DNA of 64,000 nucleotides, from contig NZ_JOFH01000014.1 in NCBI RefSeq assembly GCF_000721235.1, forward strand, positions 1 through 64,000, written 5' to 3'. The notes under the pieces were generated by a model, which saw only the letters and a program-made list of their open reading frames with translations, did no database searches and was not told where the DNA came from. Each line of letters begins with the position of its first letter. Position 1 is the first letter of the stretch. Made by a program: the position numbers and the translations under genes. Source of the stretch: Streptomyces olivaceus (GTDB lineage Bacteria; Actinomycetota; Actinomycetes; Streptomycetales; Streptomycetaceae). This document shows, in pieces, positions 7,632-16,018 of this stretch.

Positions 7632-7832
7632 GTGAGCCGCATGAACGCCACCGGAACGCACTGGATCAAGAGCACCTACAGCGGCGGCGGTGGCGGCAAC
7701 TGCGTAGAGGTCGCCCCGCTCACCGACGCCGTGCTCGTCCGGGACTCCAAGGGCACCGACAAGCCCGCCCTCGCCGTCTCCCGTGACGCCTGGTCGGCCT
7801 TCGTCGCGCTGTCGGCCGACCCGCGTCTCTGA
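7632..7832 (+). CDS. DUF397 domain protein (orphan)
   Basis: Small actinobacterial protein of 66 residues with the DUF397 signature: WIKSTYSGGGGGNCVEVA, VLVRDSKG and SRDAWSAFV. These proteins normally sit next to an XRE-type regulator and act as its partner, in the BldB/WhiJ-like systems. Here no helix-turn-helix gene is adjacent, so it is an orphan copy. GTG 7632 is used because CATAGT at 7618-7623 would allow leaderless initiation; ATG 7641 is the alternative. Expression of such genes is often linked to development, but nothing in this sequence proves that. Confidence 0.85.
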   Translation: MSRMNATGTHWIKSTYSGGGGGNCVEVAPLTDAVLVRDSKGTDKPALAVSRDAWSAFVALSADPRL

Positions 7833-7844
7833 GGTGCGGCGGGG

Positions 7845-8750
7845 TCAGACCCGGACCACGATCTTGCCCCGCGTGTGGCCCTGCTCGCTGTCCGCGTGGG
7901 CCTCGGCCGTCTGTTCGAGTGGGTAGGTTCGTGCGATGTGCGGGGTGTAGTGGCCCTGGGCGCCGAGTTCGGCCGCCTCGGTGAGGAGGGCCGGGTCGTT
8001 CTCCGCGTTGGCCAGGTGGACGCCCAGGCGGTGTGCGTTGGCGTGGTCGGCGACCGTCGAGACGCGGGCGGGGTCGCCGACGATCGCGACGAGGTCGGGC
8101 AGGGAGCCGGACGCCGCGGTGTCGAGTGCGAGGTCGACGCCGTGCGGGGCGAGGTCGGCGAGGCGGTCCGCGAGGCCGGGGCCGTAGGTGGTGGGGACGG
8201 CGCCGAGGGACGTGAGGAAGGCGTGGTTGCGTTCACCGGCCGTGCCGATCACCGTGGCGCCCCGGGCCACCGCGAACGCGACCGCGGCGCTGCCCACGCC
8301 TCCGGCGGCGCCCTCGACGAGCAGGGTGCGGCCCCGCAGGGCACCGAGCGGCTTCAGCCCGCCCAGGGCGGTCACGGACGCCAGGCCGGCGCCGGCGGCC
8401 TGCTCGTCGGTCCACTCGGCGGGCACGGGCGCCCAGGCCGAGAGCACGGCCAGCTCCGCCGTCGCCCCGGTGACGCCGCCCAGCCCGAAGACCCGGTCGC
8501 CGACGCCCACCCCTTGCACGCCCGCACCCACCTCGTCGACCACGCCGGCGGCGTCCCGGCCGGGGATCGCGGGCAGGTCCACGGCGAGCACGTCGCGCAC
8601 CGCGCCGGAGCGGACCTTCCAGTCGACGGGGTTGACGCCGGCCGCCGCGACGCGGATGCGGACCTCGCCGGGGCCGGGGTGCGGGTCCGGTGCCTCCTCG
8701 ACCACCAGGGTCTTGGCATCGCCGTACTCGTGATAACGGACTGCGCGCAT
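7845..8750 (-). CDS. NADPH:quinone reductase-like MDR oxidoreductase
   Basis: Medium-chain dehydrogenase/reductase of the quinone oxidoreductase (zeta-crystallin) type, 301 residues. The N-terminal GroES-like domain includes GVNPVDWKVRSG and IPGRDAAGVVDEVG. The Rossmann fold has VEGAAGGVGSAAVAFA. The catalytic and structural Cys clusters of zinc alcohol dehydrogenases are missing, which supports a zinc-independent quinone or enone reductase. It is divergent from a MerR gene; the shared 129-bp intergenic region contains a MerR-type promoter pointing at this gene, so induction by an electrophile or metal sensed by that regulator is likely. Confidence 0.92.
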   Translation of the reverse strand: MRAVRYHEYGDAKTLVVEEAPDPHPGPGEVRIRVAAAGVNPVDWKVRSGAVRDVLAVDLPAIPGRDAAGVVDEVGAGVQGVGVGDRVFGLGGVTGATAELAVLSAWAPVPAEWTDEQAAGAGLASVTALGGLKPLGALRGRTLLVEGAAGGVGSAAVAFAVARGATVIGTAGERNHAFLTSLGAVPTTYGPGLADRLADLAPHGVDLALDTAASGSLPDLVAIVGDPARVSTVADHANAHRLGVHLANAENDPALLTEAAELGAQGHYTPHIARTYPLEQTAEAHADSEQGHTRGKIVVRV

Positions 8751-8816
8751 GGTCTGCTGCCTTTCCGAAGGCCTGAAGGGGGGTGGAAATGGTCGGCGGG
8801 CCGCCGACGTTGCTCA

Positions 8817-8847
8817 CGTTAAAAGCTGACGTCAGCGTGAGTTGCAA
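8817..8847 (-). promoter_or_regulatory. MerR-type promoter/operator of the oxidoreductase gene
   Basis: On the minus strand, TTGCAA (8847-8842) and TTAACG (8822-8817) are separated by exactly 19 bp, the long spacer typical of MerR-controlled promoters. The spacer contains the perfect palindrome GCTGACGTCAGC (8825-8836), and CTCACG/CGTGAG (8813-8818, 8836-8841) flank it. Confidence 0.65.
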
Positions 8848-8879
8848 GTCCGGTGGGCCATCCGGACGAAGGAGGACCG

Positions 8880-9245
8880 ATGCGCATCGGTGAGGTCGCC
8901 GAGAAGACGGGGGTCAGCGTCCGGGCGCTGCGCTACTACGAGGAGCAGGAGCTGCTCCCGGCGTGCCGCAGCGCCGGAGGCCACCGGCAGTACTGCGACA
9001 CCGCAGTCACCCGGGTCCGGCTGATCCAGCACCTGTACGCCGCGGGCCTGCCGAGCCGGGTGGTGCGCGAGGTGCTGCCGTGCGTGGACTCGGGCGAGGC
9101 CCACCCGGCGCTCCTCGACCAGTTGGAGGCTGAGCGCGTCCGCCTCGACGAGCGGGTCACCGAGCTGCTCGCCGTGCGCGACCGGCTCGACCACGTGATC
9201 GCCCTCACCCGCGACCCGGACGCCGACTGCTCCCACCTGGAGTGA
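8880..9245 (+). CDS. MerR-family transcriptional regulator
   Basis: MerR-type activator/repressor, 121 residues. The winged helix reads MRIGEVAEKTGVSVRALRYYEEQELL, followed by the family's RLIQHLYAAGLPSRVV helix and a coiled-coil dimer region (LDQLEAERVRLDERVTELLAVRDRLDHV). The short C-terminus ends DPDADCSHLE with a single Cys; a second Cys is in VLPCVDSGEAH. These could sense metal or electrophiles, but the pattern matches no specific subgroup I can name. The start is ATG 8880 with a strong GAAGGAGG at 8868-8875. It is divergent from its probable target, the MDR oxidoreductase, and convergent with the kinase at 9258. Confidence 0.93.
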   Translation: MRIGEVAEKTGVSVRALRYYEEQELLPACRSAGGHRQYCDTAVTRVRLIQHLYAAGLPSRVVREVLPCVDSGEAHPALLDQLEAERVRLDERVTELLAVRDRLDHVIALTRDPDADCSHLE

Positions 9246-9257
9246 GCAGCCCGCCGG

Positions 9258-10571
9258 TCACGCCCCGCAGGGCAGGTCCACCTCCAGGGCGGTCGGGCCG
9301 CCGGGCGGGCTGGTCAGGCGGAGGGTGCCGTCGAGGGCCGCGACGCGGCGGCGGATGCCGGTCAGCCCCGAGCCGCCGTCCTCGTCGGCGCCGCCCCGCC
9401 CGTCGTCCTCGATCCGCAGGCGCAGCCGTCCGCCGCGGGCGCGGGCGGTGACCGAGGCCCGTCCGGCACCGCTGTGCTTCGCGATGTTCGTCAGCGCCTC
9501 CGCGACCACGAAGTACGCCGTCGCCTCGACCGACGCCGCGCACCGCTCCGGCACGTCCGCCTCGACCCGGCACGGCACCCCGCTGTCGGCCGCGAGTCCC
9601 GACAGCGCCCCGGCGAGGCCCCGGTCGGCGAGGACCGGCGGGAGGATGCCGCGCGCCACCGAACGCAGCTCCGCGAGTGCCTGCTCCGCCGCCGACTGCG
9701 CCCGCTCCAGCAGTTCGTCCGCACCGGCGGGGTCGCGGGCCGCCATCCGCCGCGCGGCACCGAGGAGGACCGTCACGGACACGAGGCGGTTCTGCGCGCC
9801 GTCGTGCAGGGAGCGTTCGATGCGGCGCAGCTCCGTGGCGTGCGCGTCCAGCGCCGCGGCCCGGGTCGCGGTCAGCTCGGCCACCCGCAGGGACAGGTCC
9901 GTGTCGGGGCCGGCCGCGAGCAGGCGCCTGGCGGGGGCGGCCTGGAGGCGGGCCATGCCGGGGCCGAGGCCCACGACGATCGCGATCCAGCCCACGCCCA
10001 GCAGCAGCGCCGCGAGCGCGTCGAGCCAGGTGTGCGCGGTGCCGACGCCGACGGACGTGGTCGTCGCCTCCTCGGACCCGAGCCGCCACCACAGCGGGAA
10101 GGTGGTGTCCCGGAAGGCGAAGAGCGGCAGCAGGAAGCCGAGCAGGCCGAGGAGGAACCCCCCGGTGGCGTGCCGCACCAGCCAGCCCAGCTCGCGCCGG
10201 GTGGTGGGGTCGGCCAGCGCGGGCCGCAGCCGGGTGGGCGGCGGGTCGGGCGGCACGATCTCCACGCCCCTGCGGTTCAGGCGGGCGCGCTCCCGGCGGG
10301 CCAGTCCGTGCAGGGCGCGCAGCGCGAGCGGGGCGAGCAGCAGCCCCACCCCGACCGGCGCGGTCATCGCGGCCGCGGCCAGCAGCACCAGCACGCCCAG
10401 TCCGGGGAACGCCGTGCCGAGCCCGCCGACGAGCTGGCCCATGGCCGCACGGGCGGCGCGCAGGGACCGTACGGCGGTCTCCCGCACGGACACGCGTCCG
10501 GAGGCGGCGTCGGAGGCGTCCTCCGACGTGCTCCCGGACGCTCCCCCGGCCGTGCTCTCGTCTGCCCTCAT
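9258..10571 (-). CDS. Orphan NarL-type sensor histidine kinase
   Basis: Histidine kinase with an N-terminal membrane sensor (about residues 45-215: GLGVLVLLAAAAMTAPVG, GFLLGLLGFLLPLFAF, LLLGVGWIAIVVGLG) and a HisKA_3 dimerisation helix, IERSLHDGAQNRLVSVTVLL, where His is the phospho-acceptor. The ATPase domain ends GGSGLTGIRRRVAALDGTL. No response regulator is adjacent: one neighbour is the convergent MerR gene and the other a divergent ABC operon. The start is ATG 10571. It may signal to a regulator encoded elsewhere, possibly the NarL-type regulator at 20442-21116, or sense the state of the adjacent transporter. Confidence 0.9.
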   Translation of the reverse strand: MRADESTAGGASGSTSEDASDAASGRVSVRETAVRSLRAARAAMGQLVGGLGTAFPGLGVLVLLAAAAMTAPVGVGLLLAPLALRALHGLARRERARLNRRGVEIVPPDPPPTRLRPALADPTTRRELGWLVRHATGGFLLGLLGFLLPLFAFRDTTFPLWWRLGSEEATTTSVGVGTAHTWLDALAALLLGVGWIAIVVGLGPGMARLQAAPARRLLAAGPDTDLSLRVAELTATRAAALDAHATELRRIERSLHDGAQNRLVSVTVLLGAARRMAARDPAGADELLERAQSAAEQALAELRSVARGILPPVLADRGLAGALSGLAADSGVPCRVEADVPERCAASVEATAYFVVAEALTNIAKHSGAGRASVTARARGGRLRLRIEDDGRGGADEDGGSGLTGIRRRVAALDGTLRLTSPPGGPTALEVDLPCGA

Positions 10572-10659
10572 GTGCCTTCCTCCCTCCGGCCGTACGCCCG
10601 TGCCGGTGAGCCCGACCCTAAGCCGCGGCACCGGCCGGCGGCGGGTCCGCAGCCGGAAA

Positions 10660-10675
10660 GTACAGGCTGCTGTAC
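10660..10675. promoter_or_regulatory. Palindrome GTACAG-N4-CTGTAC in divergent promoter
   Basis: A perfect inverted repeat, GTACAG (10660-10665) and CTGTAC (10670-10675), lies between the kinase start (10571) and the ABC operon start (10767). A -10-like TAGCGT at 10722-10727 faces the ABC operon. The position suits an activator site for that operon. Confidence 0.5.
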
Positions 10676-10766
10676 CCCGGTCCGGGCACCCACGGGATCG
10701 GCCGCACCGGGTCCCGCTCCATAGCGTCGTAGGCGACCGAGAGCGACGCCGACGGAGGCCGCAGCC

Positions 10767-11027
10767 ATGACGCACCAGGACCACCGAACCCACCAGGACC
10801 CCTACCGCCTGGCCTCGTCCCAGGACGCCCCCGCCCCCGGCGGGGAGGCCGTCTCCCGCGGCGACGTACTGCGCACCCTGCTGTGGGCCGTCGTCGTGCT
10901 CAGCGCGGTCGCCAACATGACCGCCTCGTACAGCGGTGCCCACCCGTGGGTGCACCTGGCCAGCGGCGTGGTCACCGTGCTCGCCGCCGGCGCCCTCGTC
11001 GTGCGCGGCCTGCGGGGACGGCGATGA
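10767..11027 (+). CDS. Small two-helix membrane protein of ABC operon
   Basis: Unrecognised 86-residue protein. A polar N-terminus of about 33 residues precedes two hydrophobic segments (LRTLLWAVVVLSAVANM and VHLASGVVTVLAAGALVV) and a basic end. Its stop overlaps the ATPase start (ATGA at 11024-11027), so it is translated together with the transporter and is divergent from the orphan kinase. It may be an accessory subunit or a signalling link between kinase and transporter. That role is inferred from position only. Confidence 0.8.
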   Translation: MTHQDHRTHQDPYRLASSQDAPAPGGEAVSRGDVLRTLLWAVVVLSAVANMTASYSGAHPWVHLASGVVTVLAAGALVVRGLRGRR

Positions 11028-11779
11028 GCACCGCCGCCGTCACGGCGGTCACCGCGCGCAGGGCGCCCGCCATCGCGCTGGACCGCGTCGCCAGGACCTA
11101 CCCGGGCGGCGTCCGCGCCCTCGACGACGTGTCGCTGACCGTCGGGCACGGCACGTTCCTCGCGGTGATGGGACCCTCGGGCTCCGGCAAGAGCACCCTG
11201 ATGCACTGCGCCGCCGGACTGGACTCCCCGACCTCGGGCAGCGTCCGCATCGACGGGCAGGAGATCTCGGGGCTCGACGAGACCCGCCGCACCGAACTGC
11301 GCCGCGAACGCGTCGGGTTCGTGTTCCAGGCGTACAACCTGATCCCCTCGCTCAGCGTCGAGGACAACATCACCCTGCCGCTGCGCCTGGCCGGCCGGCG
11401 TCCGGACCGGGCCTGGCTGCGCACCCTGACCGAGCGGGTCGGGCTGGCCGACCGGCTCGCGCACCGCCCGGCCGAGCTGTCCGGCGGACAGCAGCAACGG
11501 GCGGCCGTCGTACGGGCACTGGCGGCCAGGCCCGCCGTCGTCTTCGCGGACGAGCCGACCGGGGCGCTGGACCTGCGCAGCGCGCACCAGGTCCTCGACC
11601 TGCTGCGCGGGCTCGTCGACGACCTCGGCCAGACGGTGGTCATGGTCACCCACGACCCGGCCGCCGCCGCCCGCGCGCACCGCGCCCTGGTGATGGCCGA
11701 CGGCCGGGTCGTCGACGCCCTGGAGCGGCCGACGGCGCCGGAACTCGCCGAGCGGCTCGTCGCGTTGGGGGAGCGGTAG
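11024..11779 (+). CDS. ABC transporter ATP-binding protein (MacB/LolD type)
   Basis: ATPase of the MacB/LolD/FtsE class, 251 residues. Visible motifs are Walker A GPSGSGKST, Q-loop VFQAYNL, signature LSGGQQQR, Walker B VVFADEPTGALDL and the H-loop VTHDPAAAA. The short length with family-typical THD segment means it pairs with a separate FtsX permease, encoded two bases downstream. Systems of this type extrude peptides or act as mechanotransmitters; those linked to two-component systems often handle cell-wall-active antimicrobials. The substrate is not evident. ATG 11024 overlaps the small membrane-protein stop. Confidence 0.95.
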   Translation: MSTAAVTAVTARRAPAIALDRVARTYPGGVRALDDVSLTVGHGTFLAVMGPSGSGKSTLMHCAAGLDSPTSGSVRIDGQEISGLDETRRTELRRERVGFVFQAYNLIPSLSVEDNITLPLRLAGRRPDRAWLRTLTERVGLADRLAHRPAELSGGQQQRAAVVRALAARPAVVFADEPTGALDLRSAHQVLDLLRGLVDDLGQTVVMVTHDPAAAARAHRALVMADGRVVDALERPTAPELAERLVALGER

Positions 11780-11781
11780 AC

Positions 11782-14331
11782 ATGCTGCACCTCGCCCTGC
11801 GCATGGCCGCCCACCGCGTCACCGCGCTGCTCGCCGTCGCGTGCGCGGTCCTCGGCGGCGCGGCGCTGATCACCACCACCGGCGTACTGGCGGAGTCCGG
11901 GCTGCGCTCGCAGCTGCCGCCCGGCCGGCTCGGCGGCGCGGACGTCGTGGTCGCCGCCGATCAGGAGTTCCACCCGAGCGGGGACCTGCCGGTCGCGCTG
12001 CCCGAACGGGCCACGGTCCCGGGCCGCCTCGTCGAGCGGCTGGCCGCCCTGCCCGGCGTCACCGACGCGGTCGGCGACATCGGCTTCCCCGCCGCCCTGG
12101 TCGACGGCCGCGGACCGGCCGTACCGGCCGGCGGGGACCCGCGGACGGCCGGTCACGGCTGGTCGTCGACGAAACTGCTGGCCGACGCGCGCGTGACGGG
12201 ACGGGCACCGTCCGGCGCGCACGAGGTCGCCGTGGGCGCCGGTGCGGGCCCGGCGGTCGGCGAGACGGTCGAGGTCGTGGCGAACGGCCGCCCCGCCGCG
12301 TCCTACCGGGTCACCGCGCTGGTCGACGCCCCGGACGCGGACGGCGTCTACTTCGCGGACGCCACGGCCGCCGGGCTCGCCGGGCGCGACGCCGAGGGCG
12401 CGGGCCCGCGCGCCGGGACCGTCGACCTGGTCGGGCTGCGGGTCGACGAGGGCGCCGGGGACGGTGCCGGGGTGCGGGTCGCCGACGCCGTCCGCGCGGA
12501 GGTGGCGGGCACCGGGCTCAAGGTCGTCACCGGCGCGGACCGGGGCGACGCGGTGGCGCCGGGCGTCGGGTCGGCGCGCTCGCTGCTGATCCTGCTCGCC
12601 GGTTCGCTCGGCGGGATCGTGCTGCTGATCACCGGGTTCGTCGTCGCGGGCGCGCTGGGCGTGACCATCGCCGGGCAGCGGCGCGACCTGGCGCTGATGC
12701 GGGCCGTCGGCGCGACCCCGCGGCAGATCCGGCGCCTGGCCGCCGCGCAGTCGACCGTCGTCGCGGCGGTGGCGCTGGTGCCGGGCGTGGCGGCCGGGTA
12801 CCTGCTGGCGGGCCGCTTCCGGGAGCTGCTGGCCGACCGGGGCGTCCTGCCGTCCGAACTCCCCCTCACCGTCGGACCGCTGCCCGCGCTCGCCACGCTG
12901 CTGCTGGTGGTGGCGGCCGTCCAGCTCTCCGCCCGGTGCGCGGCCTGGCGCACCTCGCGGATGCCGGCCACCGAGGCCGTCGCCGAGTCCCGCAGCGAAC
13001 CGCGCACCCCGTCGCGGACGCGGACCGGAGCCGGCCTGCTGCTGATGCTCGGCGCGTGCGCGCTCTCGGCGGTGCCGCTGCTGTCCCGCACGGCCCTCGG
13101 GGCCTCGGTCACGTCCATCGCGGGCATCCTCGCCGCGATCGGCCTGGCGATGGCCGGTCCGGCCCTGGTCAGGGGCGCGGGCGAGGCGGCCGTACGGCGG
13201 CTGCGCCCCGGGGTCGCGGCCCCGACGTGGCTGGCGCTGGCCAACGTGCGGGCCTACGCGCTGCGCCTGTCGGGCGTGGTCAGCCCGCTGGCCATGGGCG
13301 TCGTGTTCGTCCTGACGTACACCCTCACCCAGACGACGGTGCTCGCCGCCACCTCCGACGACACCCGCACCGGCACCCTCGCCCAGTACGAGCTGACGGC
13401 ACCGGCCCTCGGCGGCCTGCCGGACGGCACCCTGACCGCCGTACGGGAGGTGCCCGGCGTACGGGCGGCGGCCGCGGCCCAGTCGACCACGGTGGTGTGG
13501 GAGTACGAGGAACTCGGCGAGCCCGCGGCCGAGTCGGCCCCGGCGACGATCCTCGGGCCGGACGCCCGGGACGTCGTGGACCTCGGGGTGACGGACGGCG
13601 GCCTGGACCGGCTCACCGGAGCGACGGTCGCCGTCAGCGCCGAGGCCGCCCGCACGCGCGGCGCGGGGCTCGGCGAGCGGATCCGGCTGGTGCTCGGCGA
13701 CGGGGCGCGGGTCGACGCCCGGGTCGTCGCCGTGTACGACCGGGGGCTGGGCTTCGGCCCGGTCGTCCTCTCCCGCGAGCTGGCCGCCGGGCACACCACG
13801 ACCGGCCTCGACCAGCGGGCCCTGGTCCGCACCGACGGCACCTCGGCGGCGGAGGCCGGGCTGAACGCGCTGGCCGCCGACCGCACCGGCCTCGCCGTCG
13901 CGGGCACGGCCCCCGACGCCGCCGGTGCGGACGCGCCGCCCGAGGTGTGGATCAACCTGGCGCTGGTCGTGGTGCTCCTCGGCTACCTGCTGCTGAGCAT
14001 CGCCAACAAGCTGGTCGCCGCCACCGCGCAGCGCCGGACCGAGATCGCCGCGCTGCGCCTGGTCGGCACGACCCCGCGGCAGATCCTCGCGATGATGCGC
14101 CGCGAGGCCGCCGTGGTCGCCGCCGCGGCCCTGGCCGCGGGCCTCGCGCTGTCCGCCGTACCCCTCGCCCTGCTCGGCCAGGGCTTCCTCGGCCACCCCT
14201 GGCCGGCGGGGCCCGCGTGGCTGCTTCCGGCGGTCGCGGCGACCGTGGTGGCGACGGCGTACCTCACCGTCGAACTGCCCACCCGGCACGCGCTGCGGAC
14301 GCCGCCCGCGGACGGGCTGCGGGCGGCGTGA
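11782..14331 (+). CDS. FtsX-like ABC permease
   Basis: Permease of 849 residues with two FtsX domains. The order is a first helix (LLAVACAVLGGAALITTT), a large extracytoplasmic domain, three helices around residues 265-390 (LLILLAGSLGGIVLLITG), a central pair, a second extracytoplasmic domain and three final helices (LALVVVLLGYLLLSIANKL; AAVVAAAALAAGLALSAV). Both FtsX units have the conserved RAVGATPRQIRRL / RLVGTTPRQILAM coupling segment. ATG 11782 lies two bases after the ATPase stop. It works with the ATPase of 11024-11779. A 36-bp duplication follows and copies its stop codon region. Confidence 0.93.
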   Translation: MLHLALRMAAHRVTALLAVACAVLGGAALITTTGVLAESGLRSQLPPGRLGGADVVVAADQEFHPSGDLPVALPERATVPGRLVERLAALPGVTDAVGDIGFPAALVDGRGPAVPAGGDPRTAGHGWSSTKLLADARVTGRAPSGAHEVAVGAGAGPAVGETVEVVANGRPAASYRVTALVDAPDADGVYFADATAAGLAGRDAEGAGPRAGTVDLVGLRVDEGAGDGAGVRVADAVRAEVAGTGLKVVTGADRGDAVAPGVGSARSLLILLAGSLGGIVLLITGFVVAGALGVTIAGQRRDLALMRAVGATPRQIRRLAAAQSTVVAAVALVPGVAAGYLLAGRFRELLADRGVLPSELPLTVGPLPALATLLLVVAAVQLSARCAAWRTSRMPATEAVAESRSEPRTPSRTRTGAGLLLMLGACALSAVPLLSRTALGASVTSIAGILAAIGLAMAGPALVRGAGEAAVRRLRPGVAAPTWLALANVRAYALRLSGVVSPLAMGVVFVLTYTLTQTTVLAATSDDTRTGTLAQYELTAPALGGLPDGTLTAVREVPGVRAAAAAQSTTVVWEYEELGEPAAESAPATILGPDARDVVDLGVTDGGLDRLTGATVAVSAEAARTRGAGLGERIRLVLGDGARVDARVVAVYDRGLGFGPVVLSRELAAGHTTTGLDQRALVRTDGTSAAEAGLNALAADRTGLAVAGTAPDAAGADAPPEVWINLALVVVLLGYLLLSIANKLVAATAQRRTEIAALRLVGTTPRQILAMMRREAAVVAAAALAAGLALSAVPLALLGQGFLGHPWPAGPAWLLPAVAATVVATAYLTVELPTRHALRTPPADGLRAA

Positions 14332-14389
14332 GCAACGCCGGGGCCCGGGGGGGGGCGGGCGGCGTGAGCCCCGCCGGGGCCCGGGGGCG
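14321..14389 (+). repeat. 36-bp tandem duplication around the permease stop codon
   Basis: The block starting GGGCGGCGTGAGC at 14321 is repeated from 14357, followed in both by CGCCGGGGCCCGGGGG. The first copy contains the TGA stop of the permease gene. Confidence 0.8.
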
Positions 14390-14399
14390 GTTGCCGGGG

Positions 14400-15920
14400 T
14401 CAGTCCGCGGGGCAGGACCGGTCCTTCGCGGGCATCTCGCCCTCGACGAGGTAGCGCGTCGTGGTATTCAACGCGCAGGAGTTCTTGCCGAGGACGTAGA
14501 CCCCGTGCCCGCTGTCGTCGACGCTGACCAGCCGGGCCCGGTCGCCGAACTTCTCGCGCAGCAGCTCTCCGCCCCGGTGCGGGGTCGGCACGTCGCGCCG
14601 GTTCTGCAGGAGCAGCACGTTGCGCGGGCCCTCGGGGTCGATCTTCACCGGCGGTTCGGCCGGGGCGTGGGACCAGAAGGCGCACGGCGTGATGTTGGCG
14701 GCGGCCGCGCCGTACAGCGGGTAGCGCTCGCGGTCCTCGGCGACGCCCCGCCGGTAGGTGTCGACGTCCTCGGGCCATTCGACGTCGTTGCAGGTGACGG
14801 CGAGGAAGACGGTCAGGGAGTTGTCGGCGGGCGACAGCTCCGCCCCGTCCGCGGCGCCGTCCCGGCCGGCCGTCAGGCGGCGGACCGCCGACGCGTCGCC
14901 CTCGCGCACCGTCTGCCAGGTCTGGGCCAGCGTGGCGTACCGCGTCTCCTTGAACAGGTAGCCGAAGGTCAACAGCCGGAACATGCCGCCGTCCAGCCCC
15001 GCCACGGGCGTCTCGTCGAGCTTGGCGGCGATGGCGAAGTAGGACCGGCGGACCTCTGCCGGAGTACGGCCCAGGCCGTAGCTGTCGTGCCGGCGGGCGG
15101 CCCACTTCGCGAAGTCGGGAAAGGTCTGCTCCATGCCGAGCGCGTAGCGGCGCATGCCGTCGCGGTCGAGGTGGGTGTCCCCGATGTTGCTGTCGAGCAC
15201 GATCCGGTCGGCGCGCTCGGGGAACATCGACGCGTAGGCGGCGCCGAGTGCCGTGCCGTAGGAGTAACCCAGGTAGCTGGTCTTCTCCTCGCCGAGCGCG
15301 GCCCGGATCCGGTCCAGGTCGCGGGCGGTGTTGGCGGTGGTCAGGTGGCGGAGCCGGCCGTCGGGGTCGTTGCTCGCGCACTGCTCCGCCACCTGCTCGG
15401 AGAGTTTCGCCTGCGCGGTGACCGCGGCGTCGTCGACGGCGTAGGGCGGGATGTTGGCGTAGTAGGGGCTGTCCGCCGTGAAGCCGCAGCCGACCGGGGA
15501 GGAGTGGCCGATCCCCCGGGTGTCCATGCCGATCAGGTCGTAGCGGTCGGTGACGCTGCTGGGCAGGCCCTGGGCCACGAGCAGCGCGGACAGCGCGAGA
15601 CCGGATCCGCCGGGGCCGCCGGGGTTGAGCATGAGGACGCCGCGCCGCTTCTCCGGGTCGGCGGCGGCCAGCCGGGAGATCGTGAGGTCGATCTGCTCGC
15701 CCTCCGGGTCGGCGTAGTCCAGCGGCACGGGCACGGTGGCGCACTGCAGCTCGGTCGGGGCGGCCTCGGCCGCGACGTCGTCGGGGCACTGGCCCCATTC
15801 CACCTGCGGCGGCCTCGGTTCCTCGGCGGCGGCGGGCGCGGGGGCCGTGGCCAGGGAGCCACCCAGGCCGAGGACGGCCAGCAGGGCCAGGCTCCGGCCG
15901 ACACTGCGCTGTCGTTTCAT
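14400..15920 (-). CDS. Secreted alpha/beta-hydrolase, tripeptidyl aminopeptidase family
   Basis: Exported serine peptidase of the Streptomyces TAP/SlpD-E type, 506 residues. An N-terminal signal peptide (MKRQRSVGRSLALLAVLGLG ... TAPAPAAAEE) is followed by the hydrolase domain with the oxyanion region NPGGPGGSG, nucleophile elbow GYSYGT, and a C-terminal TAP-like domain carrying the Asp in QNRRDVPTP and His in DSGHGVY. It should cleave short peptides from the N-terminus in the extracellular space. It is divergent from a MerR gene, with 164 bp between the starts; whether that regulator controls it is not known. Confidence 0.92.
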   Translation of the reverse strand: MKRQRSVGRSLALLAVLGLGGSLATAPAPAAAEEPRPPQVEWGQCPDDVAAEAAPTELQCATVPVPLDYADPEGEQIDLTISRLAAADPEKRRGVLMLNPGGPGGSGLALSALLVAQGLPSSVTDRYDLIGMDTRGIGHSSPVGCGFTADSPYYANIPPYAVDDAAVTAQAKLSEQVAEQCASNDPDGRLRHLTTANTARDLDRIRAALGEEKTSYLGYSYGTALGAAYASMFPERADRIVLDSNIGDTHLDRDGMRRYALGMEQTFPDFAKWAARRHDSYGLGRTPAEVRRSYFAIAAKLDETPVAGLDGGMFRLLTFGYLFKETRYATLAQTWQTVREGDASAVRRLTAGRDGAADGAELSPADNSLTVFLAVTCNDVEWPEDVDTYRRGVAEDRERYPLYGAAAANITPCAFWSHAPAEPPVKIDPEGPRNVLLLQNRRDVPTPHRGGELLREKFGDRARLVSVDDSGHGVYVLGKNSCALNTTTRYLVEGEMPAKDRSCPAD

Positions 15921-16018
15921 GTCCAGTCTCCGAACACCGGTTCACGATCGCGGTCGCCGCCATCCCAGTCCCTGCCCCTACGGCACGGTCAACACCGCCC
16001 CGGACGAACCGGCCAGGG

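Noticed and set aside
11098..15963. Very long open frames opposite or beside the first ABC operon (over 1,300 codons on each strand)
   Set aside because: They are shadows caused by high GC: Arg/Gly/Pro/Ala-rich, no domains, no ribosome sites, and they cross real genes on the other strand.
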